Shown here in pieces: positions 22,397-33,904 of a stretch of DNA of 64,000 nucleotides; the first letter of the stretch is position 1; each line of letters starts with the position of its first letter. The translations under genes and the position numbers were made by a program. Below the pieces are notes generated by a model. That model was not told the origin of the DNA, searched no databases, and was given only the letters and a program-made list of their open reading frames with translations. Source of the stretch: Psococerastis gibbosa (lineage: Eukaryota > Arthropoda > Insecta > Psocodea > Psocidae); contig OZ020485.1 in NCBI GenBank assembly GCA_963971405.1, forward strand, positions 18,137,065 to 18,201,064, read 5' to 3'.

Positions 22397-22459
22397 AAAT
22401 TGAAATGTCCTTCAATTTCATAATTTTCATTGACGTTGTACGTATGTGGAATGGGGGCC
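22397..22459. repeat. right Harbinger terminal inverted repeat
   Basis: Read on the minus strand it begins GGCCCCCATTCCACATACGT and runs on through CAACGTCAATG, similar in pattern to the MITE ends (GGTGCCCATTCC). It matches 14174-14235 in inverted orientation. It lies just upstream of the MADF start codon, the usual position of an element end. Confidence 0.65.
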
Positions 22460-22727
22460 GAAGGAACATTGTCAGAGGCATGCAAATAATTGTTTAAAAT
22501 ATGAATTCCCCTGCAAATGGGATTTTTTCCTTCCATAAGCATTTTTGATACACTTTTGTTACAACACTATACTTACAGTTAACTTTGGTAAAATTCTATT
22601 TCAGCTAGGTCTACCCCGTTGTAACAAAAGTGTATCCAAAATGCTTATGGAAGGAAAAAAACCCATTTGCAAGGGGAATTCATATTTTAAGCAATTATTT
22701 GCATGCCTCTGACAATGTTATTCCTTC
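22460..22727. mobile_element. palindromic MITE inserted at the Harbinger edge
   Basis: About 268 bp with ~110-bp inverted arms (AACATTGTCAGAGGCATGCA on the left, its complement on the right) around a ~40-bp centre. It separates the right terminal repeat from the right long arm; the left side of the structure lacks it. No open frame; superfamily unknown. Confidence 0.75.
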
Positions 22728-23126
22728 CATAAAAAATTTTATGAGCAATTTGCAATACCTGCCCATGCAAAAATTATTATTTATTATTATTTACTACTTA
22801 AAAGCATCCTATACTAGGATTTAACATTTTAATGTTATAAAGCAGTTACATTACTTACTTTTTTTTAAAAAATAGGCGGGAAACTACGGAACAATTTTAA
22901 AACTTGTCGTAAATCCGCAAAGGCGCAAACTTCACTATAAAGCAACAAACAAACAAACAAGTAATTCGTGAATTTTATTTTTATTTTTATTGAGTTGAAA
23001 TGTTAAAAAATGTGAGGATTTGTGGGTGTTATGTTAATATACCACGCGAGAAAACTGATAAGTAAGTAATTAATGCCATGTCATGTTATTTACATACAAT
23101 ATTCAGCGGTAAGCAATGGAAATGTT
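22721..23126. repeat. right arm of long inverted repeat
   Basis: Inverted match to 13782-14173. Immediately outside it begins a different repeat (GTACTGTACTAGTAGGTTCA) which also occurs at 34391 and contains the third composite MITE. Confidence 0.8.
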
Positions 23127-23178
23127 TGTACTGTACTAGTAGGTTCATATAAGAGGAAGAGAAAGACCCAGCTACTTA

Positions 23179-23555
23179 GGTGCCCATTCCATTGACCGGC
23201 TAGGGCTATTTCCAAAAACGGTGACGTGGTAGCAGACATTCAAGACTTTCAGGACATTCAAGACCTCGCATTGCAGAATTGACGGAAATGTTTATTTTCC
23301 TCTATGCCATAGTTAAAATTGATCAATGATCATACAGTAAAAACACCAACAAACTAAAATTAAAAGATGGCGTCATGGAATATGTTAAGTACAAACATTT
23401 TAATAGATTTCCATAAAAAGAAAAATTCTAATTTCCGTCAATGTCATTTGCATTCTGCAATGCGAGGTCGGTGGAAACGCCACCTAAGATTTGAATGTCT
23501 GTTACCACGTCACCGTTTTTGGAAATAGCCCTAGCCGGTCAATGGAATGGGCGCC
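23179..23555. mobile_element. composite PIF/Harbinger MITE 3, with an empty site in this window
   Basis: Same nested structure as the 12.1 and 13.1 kb copies (MADF ATG at 23367), though the inner left repeat has a small deletion. Flanks are TTA (23176-23178) and TTT (23556-23558). The DNA on both sides matches 34391-34510, where the two halves join directly around a single TTA (34438-34440). That uninterrupted copy proves the insertion and its 3-bp target. Confidence 0.93.
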
Positions 23556-24329
23556 TTTCTATGACCGCTCGCCAACAACTGACTCGACCAAGTCCTGTCG
23601 CATGCAAGCAGAGACTTGATCGTATACATCACATTCAGGGCTGCCACATTCCGTGGTTTACCTCGGAATTCCGTGGGAAATAATTTTATTCCGAAAAATT
23701 TCCGGGGTCAACAATTTTTGAGGTTTTTCTGTGGGATTTTAGGGAAATTTGTTTTTATTTTATTTTTTAAGATTTTTGTCGAATGACCATTGATTCTCTC
23801 GCGGTTTCATAAAATTTTCGCAAAAATTCAAAAAATATAAACACTATTTCCACCCCGAGCCCTACACCTCCATATGTTTGCATGCTGAAGCAGGGGACCA
23901 ATCGAAAGTCCACCATATTTTGGTCTACAATTTTCGCGCCAAATGAAACTCAATAGTTATCTTATGACAGTTAATTGTCAGCTATTTATTACGACTTAGC
24001 TGTCGTGTATTTCCCGCCGCTAGCGCACTAAAAATTATTTTAGATTTCTGCATGTTTTTAAAAATTTACTAGCTTGAGTAGCTTCAGCTTTGTATAATGA
24101 ATAAAACTTAGATGAACCTGAAATAAGATGACGGGAGTTTCATATCAGCCTATAAAAGTGTGAGGGTGAGAAAAAAGTCAAATCAAATGATTAAATCATG
24201 GGAGCCTATTGCATTATTTCCATCACAAACCTGTGGGGACCACTGACGTCGTGCCGACACCACCGACTCGCACCACTCGCTCAGGTCGTCACATCCACGT
24301 TCCACGACATTTCTCCGACTTCCAGTCTT

Positions 24330-24765
24330 AGGAGGGGGGTAATGTGGGGACCACTTAGTCCCACATGTGTAATAACCAGTCTGCTTCCAGCTTCACCTTT
24401 TTCCCGTTAGATGGCGCTGTTCACATTCAGATAATTCAATATTCCTCAATCTTCCTTTTACGTATTTATTTCTCTTATTCAATAATATCTTTAATCTACC
24501 CTCTGTGTCTCATCAGCTCCTTTAGCTGTGGACACAGAGTTGGTTTTTCTATATGGAAGCAGGCTGGATCAAATTCAATATTAATTGTAAGCATGTATCG
24601 TTCTCGTCTCACAGCTCATATTGTAACCACTGTGTGTTAAATTACTCTAACTTGAGTCGAAGCACTGCAATACAAACCAATTCAAGTCTACACTGCCTAT
24701 TCAATTGCATCGTCCTTCGACAAGCTACAAACCTATTTCAAGAAAGGTTTGTAAGTTTATATATA
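24330..24765 (+). repeat. candidate LTR with polypurine tract
   Basis: A polypurine stretch AGGAGGGGGGTAA (24330-24342) is followed by TGTGGGGACCACTTAGTCCC, a typical retrotransposon LTR start. The same TGTGGGGACCACT occurs at 24232. The 3' LTR boundary is unclear and no partner LTR was found, so this may be the 3' end of a deleted LTR element. Confidence 0.35.
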
Positions 24766-24999
24766 CATGCATTGGCGTAAATAGGGGGGTCCTGGGGGGG
24801 GGGGCTAAGCCCGCAGGCCCCCCCCCCCCAGGATTTCTGGTGACAAAGACGTTATGGAGGCGAAAGGCATAGTATCCACAATAACGAAAGGGAAATTAAT
24901 TCTTGATACTGGTATGCTTATTTTACATGAAAGACATCATGAAAAAATCAACACATTGACTTATTTTCACAAAAATATATTACTCAAAATGCTTAAGAT

Positions 25000-25410
25000 C
25001 CCAATGTGCCTATTTCAGACCTATTTTTTCAAGCTTTTTCTTCGGGGGAGACCCTCGGGCCCCCTGAGTGGTAGGTTTATTTGTCGGTACAATCTCAACT
25101 GTACTGCTTGCAAAATTCGTAAAACCTCACTAATTTGGACCTATATACATCAATTTTCCTTCTCCGGGGGAAACCCCCGGCCCCCCATTTTCCAGGGTTT
25201 AATATGCGTAAAACCTCACTAATTTGGGCCTATTTATCAATTTTTTTTTCTACGGGGGAGACCCCCGGGCCCACCTATCACCAGGGTATAAAATGCGAAA
25301 AACCTCATTAATTTGGGCCCATTTATCATTGTTTTTCTGCAGGGGAGACTGCTGCGCCCCCTTCTCCAGGGGATAAAATGTGTAAAACCTCACTAATTCA
25401 GGTTTACCAT
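25000..25410 (+). repeat. tandem GGGGGAGACCCCCGGGCCCCC-type repeat, about four units
   Basis: Units of roughly 100-120 bp alternate a G/C palindromic block (CGGGGGAGACCCCCGGGCCC and variants) with GTAAAACCTCACTAATTTGG and a T-rich stretch. The same design recurs at 62690-63130. Non-coding; units differ by many substitutions. Confidence 0.7.
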
Positions 25411-25836
25411 AACATTAATGGCTTGGATTCACGGAGAACAGCTTAGATCTGATAATGACAACCCAAACAACCTAGCCCCCCCCCCCCTCCAGTCTCCAGA
25501 ACGTTACGCAGCCCCCTATAATGCTTTTCTCAGCGCTCCAAGTATTTTTAATTGTCAACTGCCAATTTTGAATTTGCCACAATTAAAGGTGCCTACTTAT
25601 GGTATACGTGGGTGAAGCTTAGGAGCCTTAGACTATACTGCTCTAGCTTCTGAAAATTAGCAAGATTAAAAGATGAAAACTGGTGAAGTAGGCCTAGGCA
25701 TGGTGACGTACACCAGTCGATACTCTCAAAAATAATAAAAATCCGCCTATGCTTAGCATACTACATGAAAACAAACTTTATATCAGTTTAATTTGTAACA
25801 TCCTTAGTGTTCAAAAATGAAAAAAATCATATATAA

Positions 25837-25975
25837 GGCGCTTATTCGACCAACGTCAATAGTGATAGTAAATGTGGTATTGACGTGGTAGCAGACATTA
25901 AGACAGTCTAAAAATGTCTGCTACCACGTCAATACTACATTTACTATCACTATTGACGTTGGTGGAAGAGGCATC
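25837..25975. mobile_element. palindromic PIF/Harbinger MITE
   Basis: 139 bp flanked by TAA (25834-25836, 25976-25978). Almost a complete palindrome around AAGACAGTCTAAA, with arms containing AATGTCTGCTACCACGTCAA. A half copy is at 50071-50134. It shows what the outer layer of the composite MITEs looks like without an inner insertion. Confidence 0.88.
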
Positions 25976-26751
25976 TAAAGGGGACCAACATTTAAAAAAA
26001 ATTCCGGGGTATTCTGAGGAACTATTTAACAATTTCCGAGGAATACGGCAGAAGTCATTTGGCAGCCCTGATCACATTCGTACTGTTGACGTCGTTGAGG
26101 GAAGACCTTACACATGAACGGAAAAGTATTTGTTTTATGTCTTCTCCGACACATCTTAAACTCGTGCTCTACACTTAATGAGTGTTCAATGCGCGCATCA
26201 GATAATGTCAATTATAAGTCGAGTTTCGGGGGTTTTCTCACCACCCGTCTTGTACGACGCTCAGCTAAGGACGGCGTAACTTTTCTGCTCGTCTCTGCTG
26301 GGATGTTACTCGTGTTGTCTTGTTGAAGTGAAATCCTTTCTGAAGGCAACTCTTCAGTAGGCTCATGCGTAGAGCTTGCCTCTGAAATGGGTTCCTTTTC
26401 GCTTGGTGGCTTTTGTATAATATGTTCACCCACAGGATTTTCGCTTCTCGGAATGTAGGGTACTGGGATATGGATAGTCTGTTCTCTCTTCTCCCGCGGG
26501 GCGTAACTGGCTTGCATGGCGACGATGTAGTTCTCCGTTGATCACAACGGTGTACTGTAAATCTCCGTCCTGTGCCATTATAGAACCAAATTCCCACTTT
26601 CGTAAAGGATTTGTATAGTTACGTGCCGTCACACGTTGCCCTTCGTAAAACCTGTATGTCTTCAAGAGTCCCTTCACTCTTCTTCTTTTCATATTGTGAT
26701 CATTCACAATGTCGGGTCGTCCTAAATCTAATGTTGATCGGAGTTCTCTTT

Positions 26752-27489
26752 TCAAGAAGAGTGCAGCAGGACATGTGGCGCCCTCCTGTAGGTAAAAAGG
26801 AACTTCTGTAATTTTTCTGACGCTGGACCTTTGGACTCCTGAAGTGTCCTTAGCGCGTTTTTCATTGAGGAAACGAAGCGCTCAGCTTGGCCGTTATGCT
26901 GTGAGAAGAACGGCGGTCCTGTGATGTGACGTATGCCGCACTTCTTGTAGAAGTTTTGCATTTCACGACTGACAAGGCTAGGTTGATTGTCCGAAACTAC
27001 TGTAAGTGGAAGTCCGTAACGTGCAAATAACGTTTCTAGAACAGATATAACTGTGTTTGAAGTCTGATCTGGAGTTATGAATATTTCGGGCCACTTGGAG
27101 TGAGCGTCAATAATCAATATCTAAGTTTTTCCACCAAAAAATGCGAAATCCATGTGTAGGCGTTCCCACGGTCGTGCAGGGTATTCCCAATAATGTACAT
27201 TAGAACTGCGGCTTTTTGTTTTGAAACTTGCACACACCTTGCAATTTCTGCACATATGCTCGATGTCCCGATCAATGTTGGTCCAATACACAAGTCCTTT
27301 GGCAAGGGATTTAATTTTTACAATTCCAAGATGTCCCGCATGTAATTCTTCTAAAATTCCTTGCCTAAATTTCTTTGGGGCGTATGCAGTAAACGTGTAG
27401 CACATAACGGCGGTAGTTTCGCACGTTGTTATATATGTGCACCAACGGTTTGTGGTCCGTATAGGCCTATAATGTAAATTCTCGTCCAA
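26752..27489 (-). pseudogene. gypsy integrase remnant (zinc-binding and core domains)
   Basis: 27489-27121 holds the HHCC zinc-binding domain (HAGHLGIVK, then CRNCKVC) and the block PWERLHMDFAFF. After an in-frame stop, 27117-26752 holds the core with a DAHSKW block, the second Asp in VVSDNQPSLV and Glu in GQAERFV. The C-terminal part continues in another frame to about 26220. These are the DD35E-type residues of a retroelement integrase, present but broken apart. Confidence 0.85.
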
Positions 27490-27814
27490 TCAAGAAATGA
27501 TGTAAATTCTCGACTGCATATTTGATACCGTAGGCTTCCTTATCTATTTGTGAATAGGCTTGCTGTGTTGTTGACAATTTCTTATGAATTGGTCTTTCAG
27601 AACCATCGGGAAACGAATGTTGAATCACAGCGCCTATTGCCGCAGGTGAAGCATCACAACAGAGCGTCACTGGCAGCTCTGGGTTGTAAGTAGTCAGTAC
27701 TCTATCAGATACTAACTCTTTCTTTAATTGTTGGAATGCCTTGTCGCATTTTCGTGTCCAATGTAGTTTCTTTTCTCTTGTTGCATCGTATAGAGGAGCG
27801 GCCATTGTCCCCAT
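27467..27814 (-). pseudogene. gypsy RNase H remnant
   Basis: Shows LCCDASPAAIGAVIQ with the first catalytic Asp, and KAYGIKYAVENLHHFLIGR. It is in the same frame as the RT piece upstream but separated by a stop, and out of frame with the integrase downstream. Confidence 0.8.
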
Positions 27815-27856
27815 GTCCGGGAAAAACCTGCCGTTAAATGTAATTATGCCCAGAAA

Positions 27857-28602
27857 TTATTTTAATTCTGTTATCGTAGTAGGAGTAGGCATAGAAGCTA
27901 TTGCAGCTACTCTTTCTGGCGATTTTTGTATGCCATGTTCTGTAACAATGTGTCCCAAGTATTCGACTGATATCACAAACCATGAACATTTACCTACGTT
28001 CAAACGTAGACCATTGTCTTGTAGACGTTTTACTACCAACAGCAGCTTTTCTTTGAGTTCCTCTCTGGTCGCCGCGCCAAGCAAGAGGTCATCAAAAAGT
28101 ACGGCAATTTTCGGTATGCCTTGCACTACCTTGTCCATGAATCGTGTCCATATATTACTGGAGCAGCTGCACAACCAAACATTAGACGCTTAGGTCTGTA
28201 TAAACCCTTGTGGGTGTTAACAGTAAGTAAATTTTCAGACTCAGAGTCTAATTTTAGGCTTAAGTAAGCTTTGCGAATGTCCAGTTTTGCAAAAACTTTG
28301 CAACCAGAAATATTGCTAAAAAGTTCGTCGAATAATGGTAAAGGATACCTGGGTATCTGAATTTGTGGGTTCACTGTACATGAATAATCCGCACAAATAC
28401 GTATTGAATTTCCCTGTATGACTGGTACTATTGGAGTAGCATATTCACTGTACTGTACACTTTCTAAAACACCTTGCTGCACCATCCTGTTTATTTCGTC
28501 CTCAATTCTGTCTTTGAGTGCAAATGGTACAGGTCGGGCTTTCCGAAAAATTGGTTTAGAATCTGGCTTTAAATGAACTGTTGCAGTGAAGTTCTTTGCC
28601 AA
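27857..28602 (-). pseudogene. gypsy reverse transcriptase remnant
   Basis: 28602-28126 carries KARPVPFALKDRIEDEI and FAKLDIRKAYLSLKL with the first catalytic Asp. A frameshift follows. 28174-27857 carries VLFDDLLLGA, the active-site FDD box (usual form YxDD), and NVGKCSWFVISVEYLGHIV. The polymerase motifs are all recognisable. Confidence 0.85.
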
Positions 28603-28760
28603 TCCTATTCCTTCTGAAAATAGTTCAGGAAACAGAGATTCAAAGTTATAGTCCGTTGTATTGCTATCATATTCTCCAACTCTGTGTAAATCTTCCTCTC
28701 GTAAGATTTCAAGAACACGTAGCCAATGCCTTCCAATTAAATTTGGAGACTTACCACTTA

Positions 28761-29123
28761 TTATGTAAATCGGCAGCTTGGCTTGCTTTTTTTATATCGC
28801 ACGCTTACTTGGGCACATCCCAGTGGTGTAAATGGACGAACATTCTCTCCGTATGGTCGAAACTGTAAGTGAGACCGCTTCAACTGTGCAAGATGTCGAA
28901 ACTTCGTAAAGGCTTCTTCTGAACAGAATGATGCCCCGGAGCCGCAATCCACTTCCATGGTTGTAGGTACACCTTCAATAAAAACTGAAATGCGCCATGG
29001 TTTATTCAATGTATTATGTAAATTGTAAACATTTAAAACTTCATGTGATGAAATATTATGTACTTTTGAATTATTTATATTCGAAGAAGTTTGTGTACCG
29101 TACTCTTCTTCTTCTTTAAACAC
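28761..29123 (-). pseudogene. gypsy protease region remnant
   Basis: VDCGSGASFCS fits the retropepsin DSGA-type active site with a small insertion or variation, preceded by a variable linker. It lies between gag zinc knuckles and RT as expected. The RT linker continues through 28603-28760 in an incomplete frame. Confidence 0.7.
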
Positions 29124-29580
29124 ATCTTTTCCAGATGCCCTGAAATTTTACAGAAATTGCATGAAATTTTGTCTTTTCTCCTGCAATCTTTCCATAAATG
29201 CGTCTTGTCGCCGCAAGCCATACAATAGATATCGTTTTTCCTGCAATTGTCAGGCTTATTGGTGTGTGGCGTCTTCAACGAGTTAACAGGTTGTACTGTT
29301 TGCCTGAACTGCGAATGTAACATCTGATTTGTACTATTCTCTGCCTTTTCAATTGCGATAGCCATATTGAAAATTTGGTGGAGATCTGTATTGTTCTCTC
29401 CGAAAACTCTTAAATACTTTTAGATCGTAATCCTGCCACGAAAACACCTCGTAGCATTTCATTCATAATTGATGAAGAAAATTGGCAAGGTATAGCTAAC
29501 TTGCGTAAATCAGCCATAAAATCTGAAAGTGACTCATCCCCTTGTTGCTTTCTCATAAGAAATGAATGCACTGAGAAAAC
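29075..29580 (-). pseudogene. gypsy gag remnant with two zinc knuckles
   Basis: 29365-29075 encodes two CX2CX4HX4C knuckles (CMACGDKTHLWKDC and CNFCKISGHLEKMC). Further upstream, 29580-29366 encodes capsid-like sequence (FLMRKQQGDESLSDFMADLR) in a frame broken by a stop near 29410. The gag N-terminus is missing. Confidence 0.8.
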
Positions 29581-30168
29581 AGAACCCTATGATTTATGAT
29601 GCTATGTTGTGCTGTGCCTAATCTTCGAGGATCATGGGGTTGACCCTTGCACATGAAACATGGTGCTTAAACAGTGACGTATGGCATAAGTGACGTCACT
29701 GTTTTCCCCTAAAACCGAGCATTTCCAGTAGTGACTAGATGAATACATGTAATTCATGAAGATTCAACATTATAATCTAGGTGACAGTACATGTAACGCG
29801 GTGTTTCACCATATTACACTGCGCCGACATAGCGTTCTTGGTGTCCAAACACGCAGAAACGCCGTGCTTTTAGATAAAAGCACCTAGTCTCACGCTGAGG
29901 CACGTTGTTCAGCATGTATGCACATGCTGCTGCGTGCGTATTGCCAATGTAATAAGCTGCTGCAGCATATTACCATGGGCTTAACACCAAATGCTAGCTG
30001 CTTGGCTTCTTATATTCCCTGCACTCATGTAATTCTAATTGCTAATTCAGCCTGTTCCTAAATGCTTTCATCCTACTTATGCTGTCTAAACCCTAAATTC
30101 ATGATGCTTACGCACGTTGTTCACGGTGATTGCCACCGTGTTTATGCTGCTTAGCATCCTATTATCTG
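29581..30168. other. intergenic DNA
   Basis: No open frame or repeat recognised. It is enriched in short ACGC/TGCTGC phrases. Confidence 0.4.
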
Positions 30169-30490
30169 GTGCTGAAATCGTACGGCCCCACCCCAAACCA
30201 CGGTGATTTCATCGTAAATCTCAGCGCTGCGGTGTAGGCTACTACAGGGGATGAAAATCAGGTTCGACCTAGCTGCTGGATCTACTATTAGGTATTAGGT
30301 ATCTCAAATTATCAACTTTTTTCATCTTGGTTTTTTTTTTGTAATGACAAGAGATACCGAATACCTAATAGTAGGTTCAGCAGTTAGGTCGCTCTGACTT
30401 TCATCCTCTGTGGTAGCCTACCACAATAGCGCTGAAACGTCCGATGAAATCACTGTACACTCTGGTTTGGAAGCGTACGATTTCTGCAAC
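30169..30490. mobile_element. foldback/MITE element with ~140-bp inverted arms
   Basis: Arms begin GTGCTGAAATCGTACG on the left and end with the complement (CGTACGATTTCTGCAA) on the right. They share GTGATTTCATCG, TCAGCGCT, GTAGGCTAC and CCTACTATTAGGTATT. The short centre is T-rich. No target duplication was found and no open frame is present. Confidence 0.75.
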
Positions 30491-33400
30491 AGAAAATAAA
30501 AATGTCAAGCAGCAAATACAGTGACAATCACAGCACGTTTCCTTTCTGACGAGGTGTGAGTATGTACATAATAATACAATAGTTTCAAATATATTTCTGC
30601 TTTATTAATGACATTAGGTTTGATAATTATTGCCGCTTATTATGGGGCATTAAACGTATTCAATTAATGCTAAAAAAGTAATTTAACTAAGGATAATACA
30701 TAATATAGATACGGTAGATTATATTAAGCACTAGGTCTAAGTACAAAAAAGGATATCTTTGCAGTGATATGCTTTATAATGACAAAAAAGAGTAAGTATG
30801 AATAAAAAAACTGCAGAAACAAACAAATAATCAGAAAATATGTTCATGAAATGAAACTGAACATATCACTACAACCACGGAAATTATTGAACAACGTAGA
30901 TAACTTTAACTATCCACACTATGTGGCTAAATTTCTTTAACACCACGGATAATCACCCTGGTCATGACAACCTTAAAGATGTTACTACTATATCTAGGTA
31001 CATCGAGCAATACACAGAGGATTGAGGGCAATGCCGTAAATAAAGTTAAAATAAATCAAACAACTATTTTGCTTATAAAGATGAAAATGATGCAATATTT
31101 TGAGGTTGAGACATTTTTCAATCACTAGGTATAGTTTAATTTATTTTAACTTTTATACTATGTCGAACTATTACAATCATATTTATAGGCAATATCGTGC
31201 AATGAGCCGAGGCCGTAACCATATCAAAAACCACGGCTCATTAATCCGATTTTAACAAGACCAAAACAACAACTATTGCAGTATACATAAAAAGGCCAGA
31301 CGTGCATGAAACGTTTGGAAGCACGGTTTCAGATTATACTACTGTATTGCATTACATAATTAGCAATGTCGGTTGGAGAGGCAAAAGGAGATACCTATCG
31401 TAAAAATCAAACGCACAAAAACACAACCACATTTCCATGTTGAAATTATTAAATAAAATAAAAACACTAATGTTGACTCGAACGCTAATGCCATCCACCG
31501 CAATTCGCAAATGACATCGGCATGAGCTGAGCTGATGCCGCTGATGTTATGAAATTGACGGCGACCAATCAGAATCGCGGATACATAATTTGTTTGTAAC
31601 AGGCACTCCAATTGGTGGATTGAAACGTCGAGAACATTCTAGAACGTTCCAGCGTCTTATTTTAAGTGATAACATCGTAAATAAGGTGCTAAATTGGCTT
31701 CTAACGGTTTTCATTCATTTTTTCGTTATGGTTCATGACGATTTTAATTCAGCATCGAGTTACTGAGACATGTACGCGTAATACATAATGAGTTCCACGA
31801 AAATCACTGAGCACTAAGAGACATTTCATTATTATGGGTGATTTAGACGCCACTCCAATCCAGCGATACAGGCCAAATTTGGAGCTCTCATTAAGTTTTT
31901 GAAGTTTAAAATGCCTGGCGTTTGACTACAACATTATTGGCCCGTGTCGTTGGGTACTCATTACGATTTCGACACTTTTACACATCAGAACCCGTTCTTT
32001 ACAGGGAGCTAGGACAATTGTTCGATAACAAGGGAGATGCCTACTAGCAAATACCATCATCAAATATGGTTTGACCAATACGGAAACCATTAATATATGA
32101 AAATACACGCTAAAACAACGGTCCTATGGCGGCCTGACCACTGCCGTATAGTACTACAACCCTGCCACCAATATAGGGGTATCCTAGACAGTTATTGGTC
32201 TTAAAAAAACCAATAAATTGCATTACAATAATTAGTTAGCGGCGAGCCCGTGAACCGTAGACATCCATGACTTATTTTACTTTATTAATTTAGGGATGGG
32301 TCTCGTCTAGATCCCCCTCCCCATTTTTACTCTAAATTCGTTTTTATTCTGAATACGTATTCAATGGAAATAATGGACAATTCAACCAAATTTCACTTGA
32401 TTCAATCATGTGTGGTAACATTCGTCGGAGTTACCTACGGTAATAACCCGGGCATCGTTTATGAGATGAAAGTTATGTTACGCGTATTTATACGCTGATA
32501 TATGAAGGGTCTGAAAAATACATAGCGACAAAATATGAAGTTGAAATTGCTGAAATTTGATTCTTTTACTGTTTTCTGTTTTATTGACCCTTGGCTCATC
32601 GTTTAACATTTCATTTTGAAGCAGAAAAAAATTGAAATAAAAGTTTGGCAATTTAAAATTGGCGGTATTTTATTGCCGCCATAACGAAAGCATTGAGTTG
32701 CATACTGTGGATCTACTTATACTAGGTGAAAGCCTCGTGACGCAGAACGTACCAGCATGATTCAGGGCGACTACCCTGTTACTCAGTGTATAAGATATCT
32801 GTGAAACGTGTAGAGATATAGCATAACCTGATTTCGGATTTTGTTCATTTATTACATTATTATTGCTTTGTGGATTATAATTTGTACATGAAGATCGCCA
32901 GTAACCGTCAATCGTCAAACCCTGTTTCGCTGAACTGTCTTTATACATGTATAAACATGGAATTATATATTATTATTATTATTATTTTTTACGGATACAA
33001 TCATTTTGGATGAATGTATACGATTAACCTCTTAAGTTGTCTCACTAAGTTGCGGGTAGCCCAATAAAGTTGTTGTAATTGGGTACTTGAGGTTATTGGA
33101 GGACATACTAGGACTACTAATATTGACTAAAGGCGTTCCTGTCAAATCTTGAAAAGTATCAATATATGATGCAATATATAATATATAATATGCCACGCCA
33201 GCATTCATAGTAAAATGGTACTTTCAGCATTGACCAGCAGTGATGCTGTTGGCGGAAGCCTAACTAATACCCATGTGACGTCACTTTCCTTCTCTTACAT
33301 CTTGGAACATGTCGAATGAATAGCTAGTCATGTGACTGTGACGTAACTTTCCCAAATTATTCACTCAGTAACAGCCTGATGCCCACACCGAGTTGCAGAA

Positions 33401-33880
33401 CGCTAAATTTGCCCACAAAGTCAGTGAGCAACTGGACGTAAACAACGCAAACATGATGTAGTCGTTTTGTATTGCTGTGATTATAGGAAAATAATTCAAC
33501 GTTTAGTAATAAAACGCTAACTCGAAGCAATACAAGATGTTTAGCAGTGTGTTCCTAAACGTTCAAGACAAGAAGTTACATGGCGAATAATTAACCACTA
33601 TAACGCACTATGGAAACATCATCTTGTACTTGTATTCATGATGTTTCAAGTGAATATACGATCGTCATGGATCAAGGGGAAATTACACCTTGCCGAGCCA
33701 TGCTTGTCACCTAGGAAGATCCTGTAGTCACCGTGAACAGTCATGCATATTTATAGACATACGTTCAGTTCCTAGGTGGCTAAACAGTCACTTTATCACA
33801 TGTCGTTTTCACCCCGTTACGCCCCGATTATCACCTAGATACTAGTTGAGTCTTATTGTATCACGACGTACCACCGAATA
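30491..33880. other. AT-rich DNA without recognised genes
   Basis: Only short incidental frames. 33005-33065 is a diverged reverse fragment of the repeat at 2755-2915. Nothing else matched within the window. Confidence 0.4.
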
Positions 33881-33904
33881 TCACGATGACTCACTGAAAT
33901 ACTC

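Larger units (their letters stand above)
23636..26070. mobile_element. hAT-like non-autonomous element with perfect 8-bp duplication
   Basis: Ends are CAGGGCTGCCA and its inverse TGGCAGCCCTG, with further inverted similarity inside (CCTCGGAA, CCCCGGAA). The target duplication ATCACATT is exact at 23628-23635 and 26071-26078; 8 bp is the hAT signature. No transposase frame survives. The interior holds an LTR-like segment, a GGGGGAGACCCCC tandem repeat and a Harbinger MITE at 25837, so it is a nested shell of about 2.4 kb. Confidence 0.85.
26079..29580 (-). mobile_element. decayed Ty3/gypsy retrotransposon, truncated at both ends
   Basis: Reading 5' to 3' on the minus strand the order is gag (partial), protease, reverse transcriptase, RNase H, integrase, which is the Ty3/gypsy order. 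Frame shifts separate gag/protease, the two RT pieces, RNase H/integrase and the two last integrase pieces; in-frame stops separate RT/RNase H and the integrase zinc and core pieces. No LTRs were recognised. The 5' side stops abruptly in gag near 29580, and the 3' side meets the hAT target duplication at 26078. The copy cannot be active. Confidence 0.88.
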
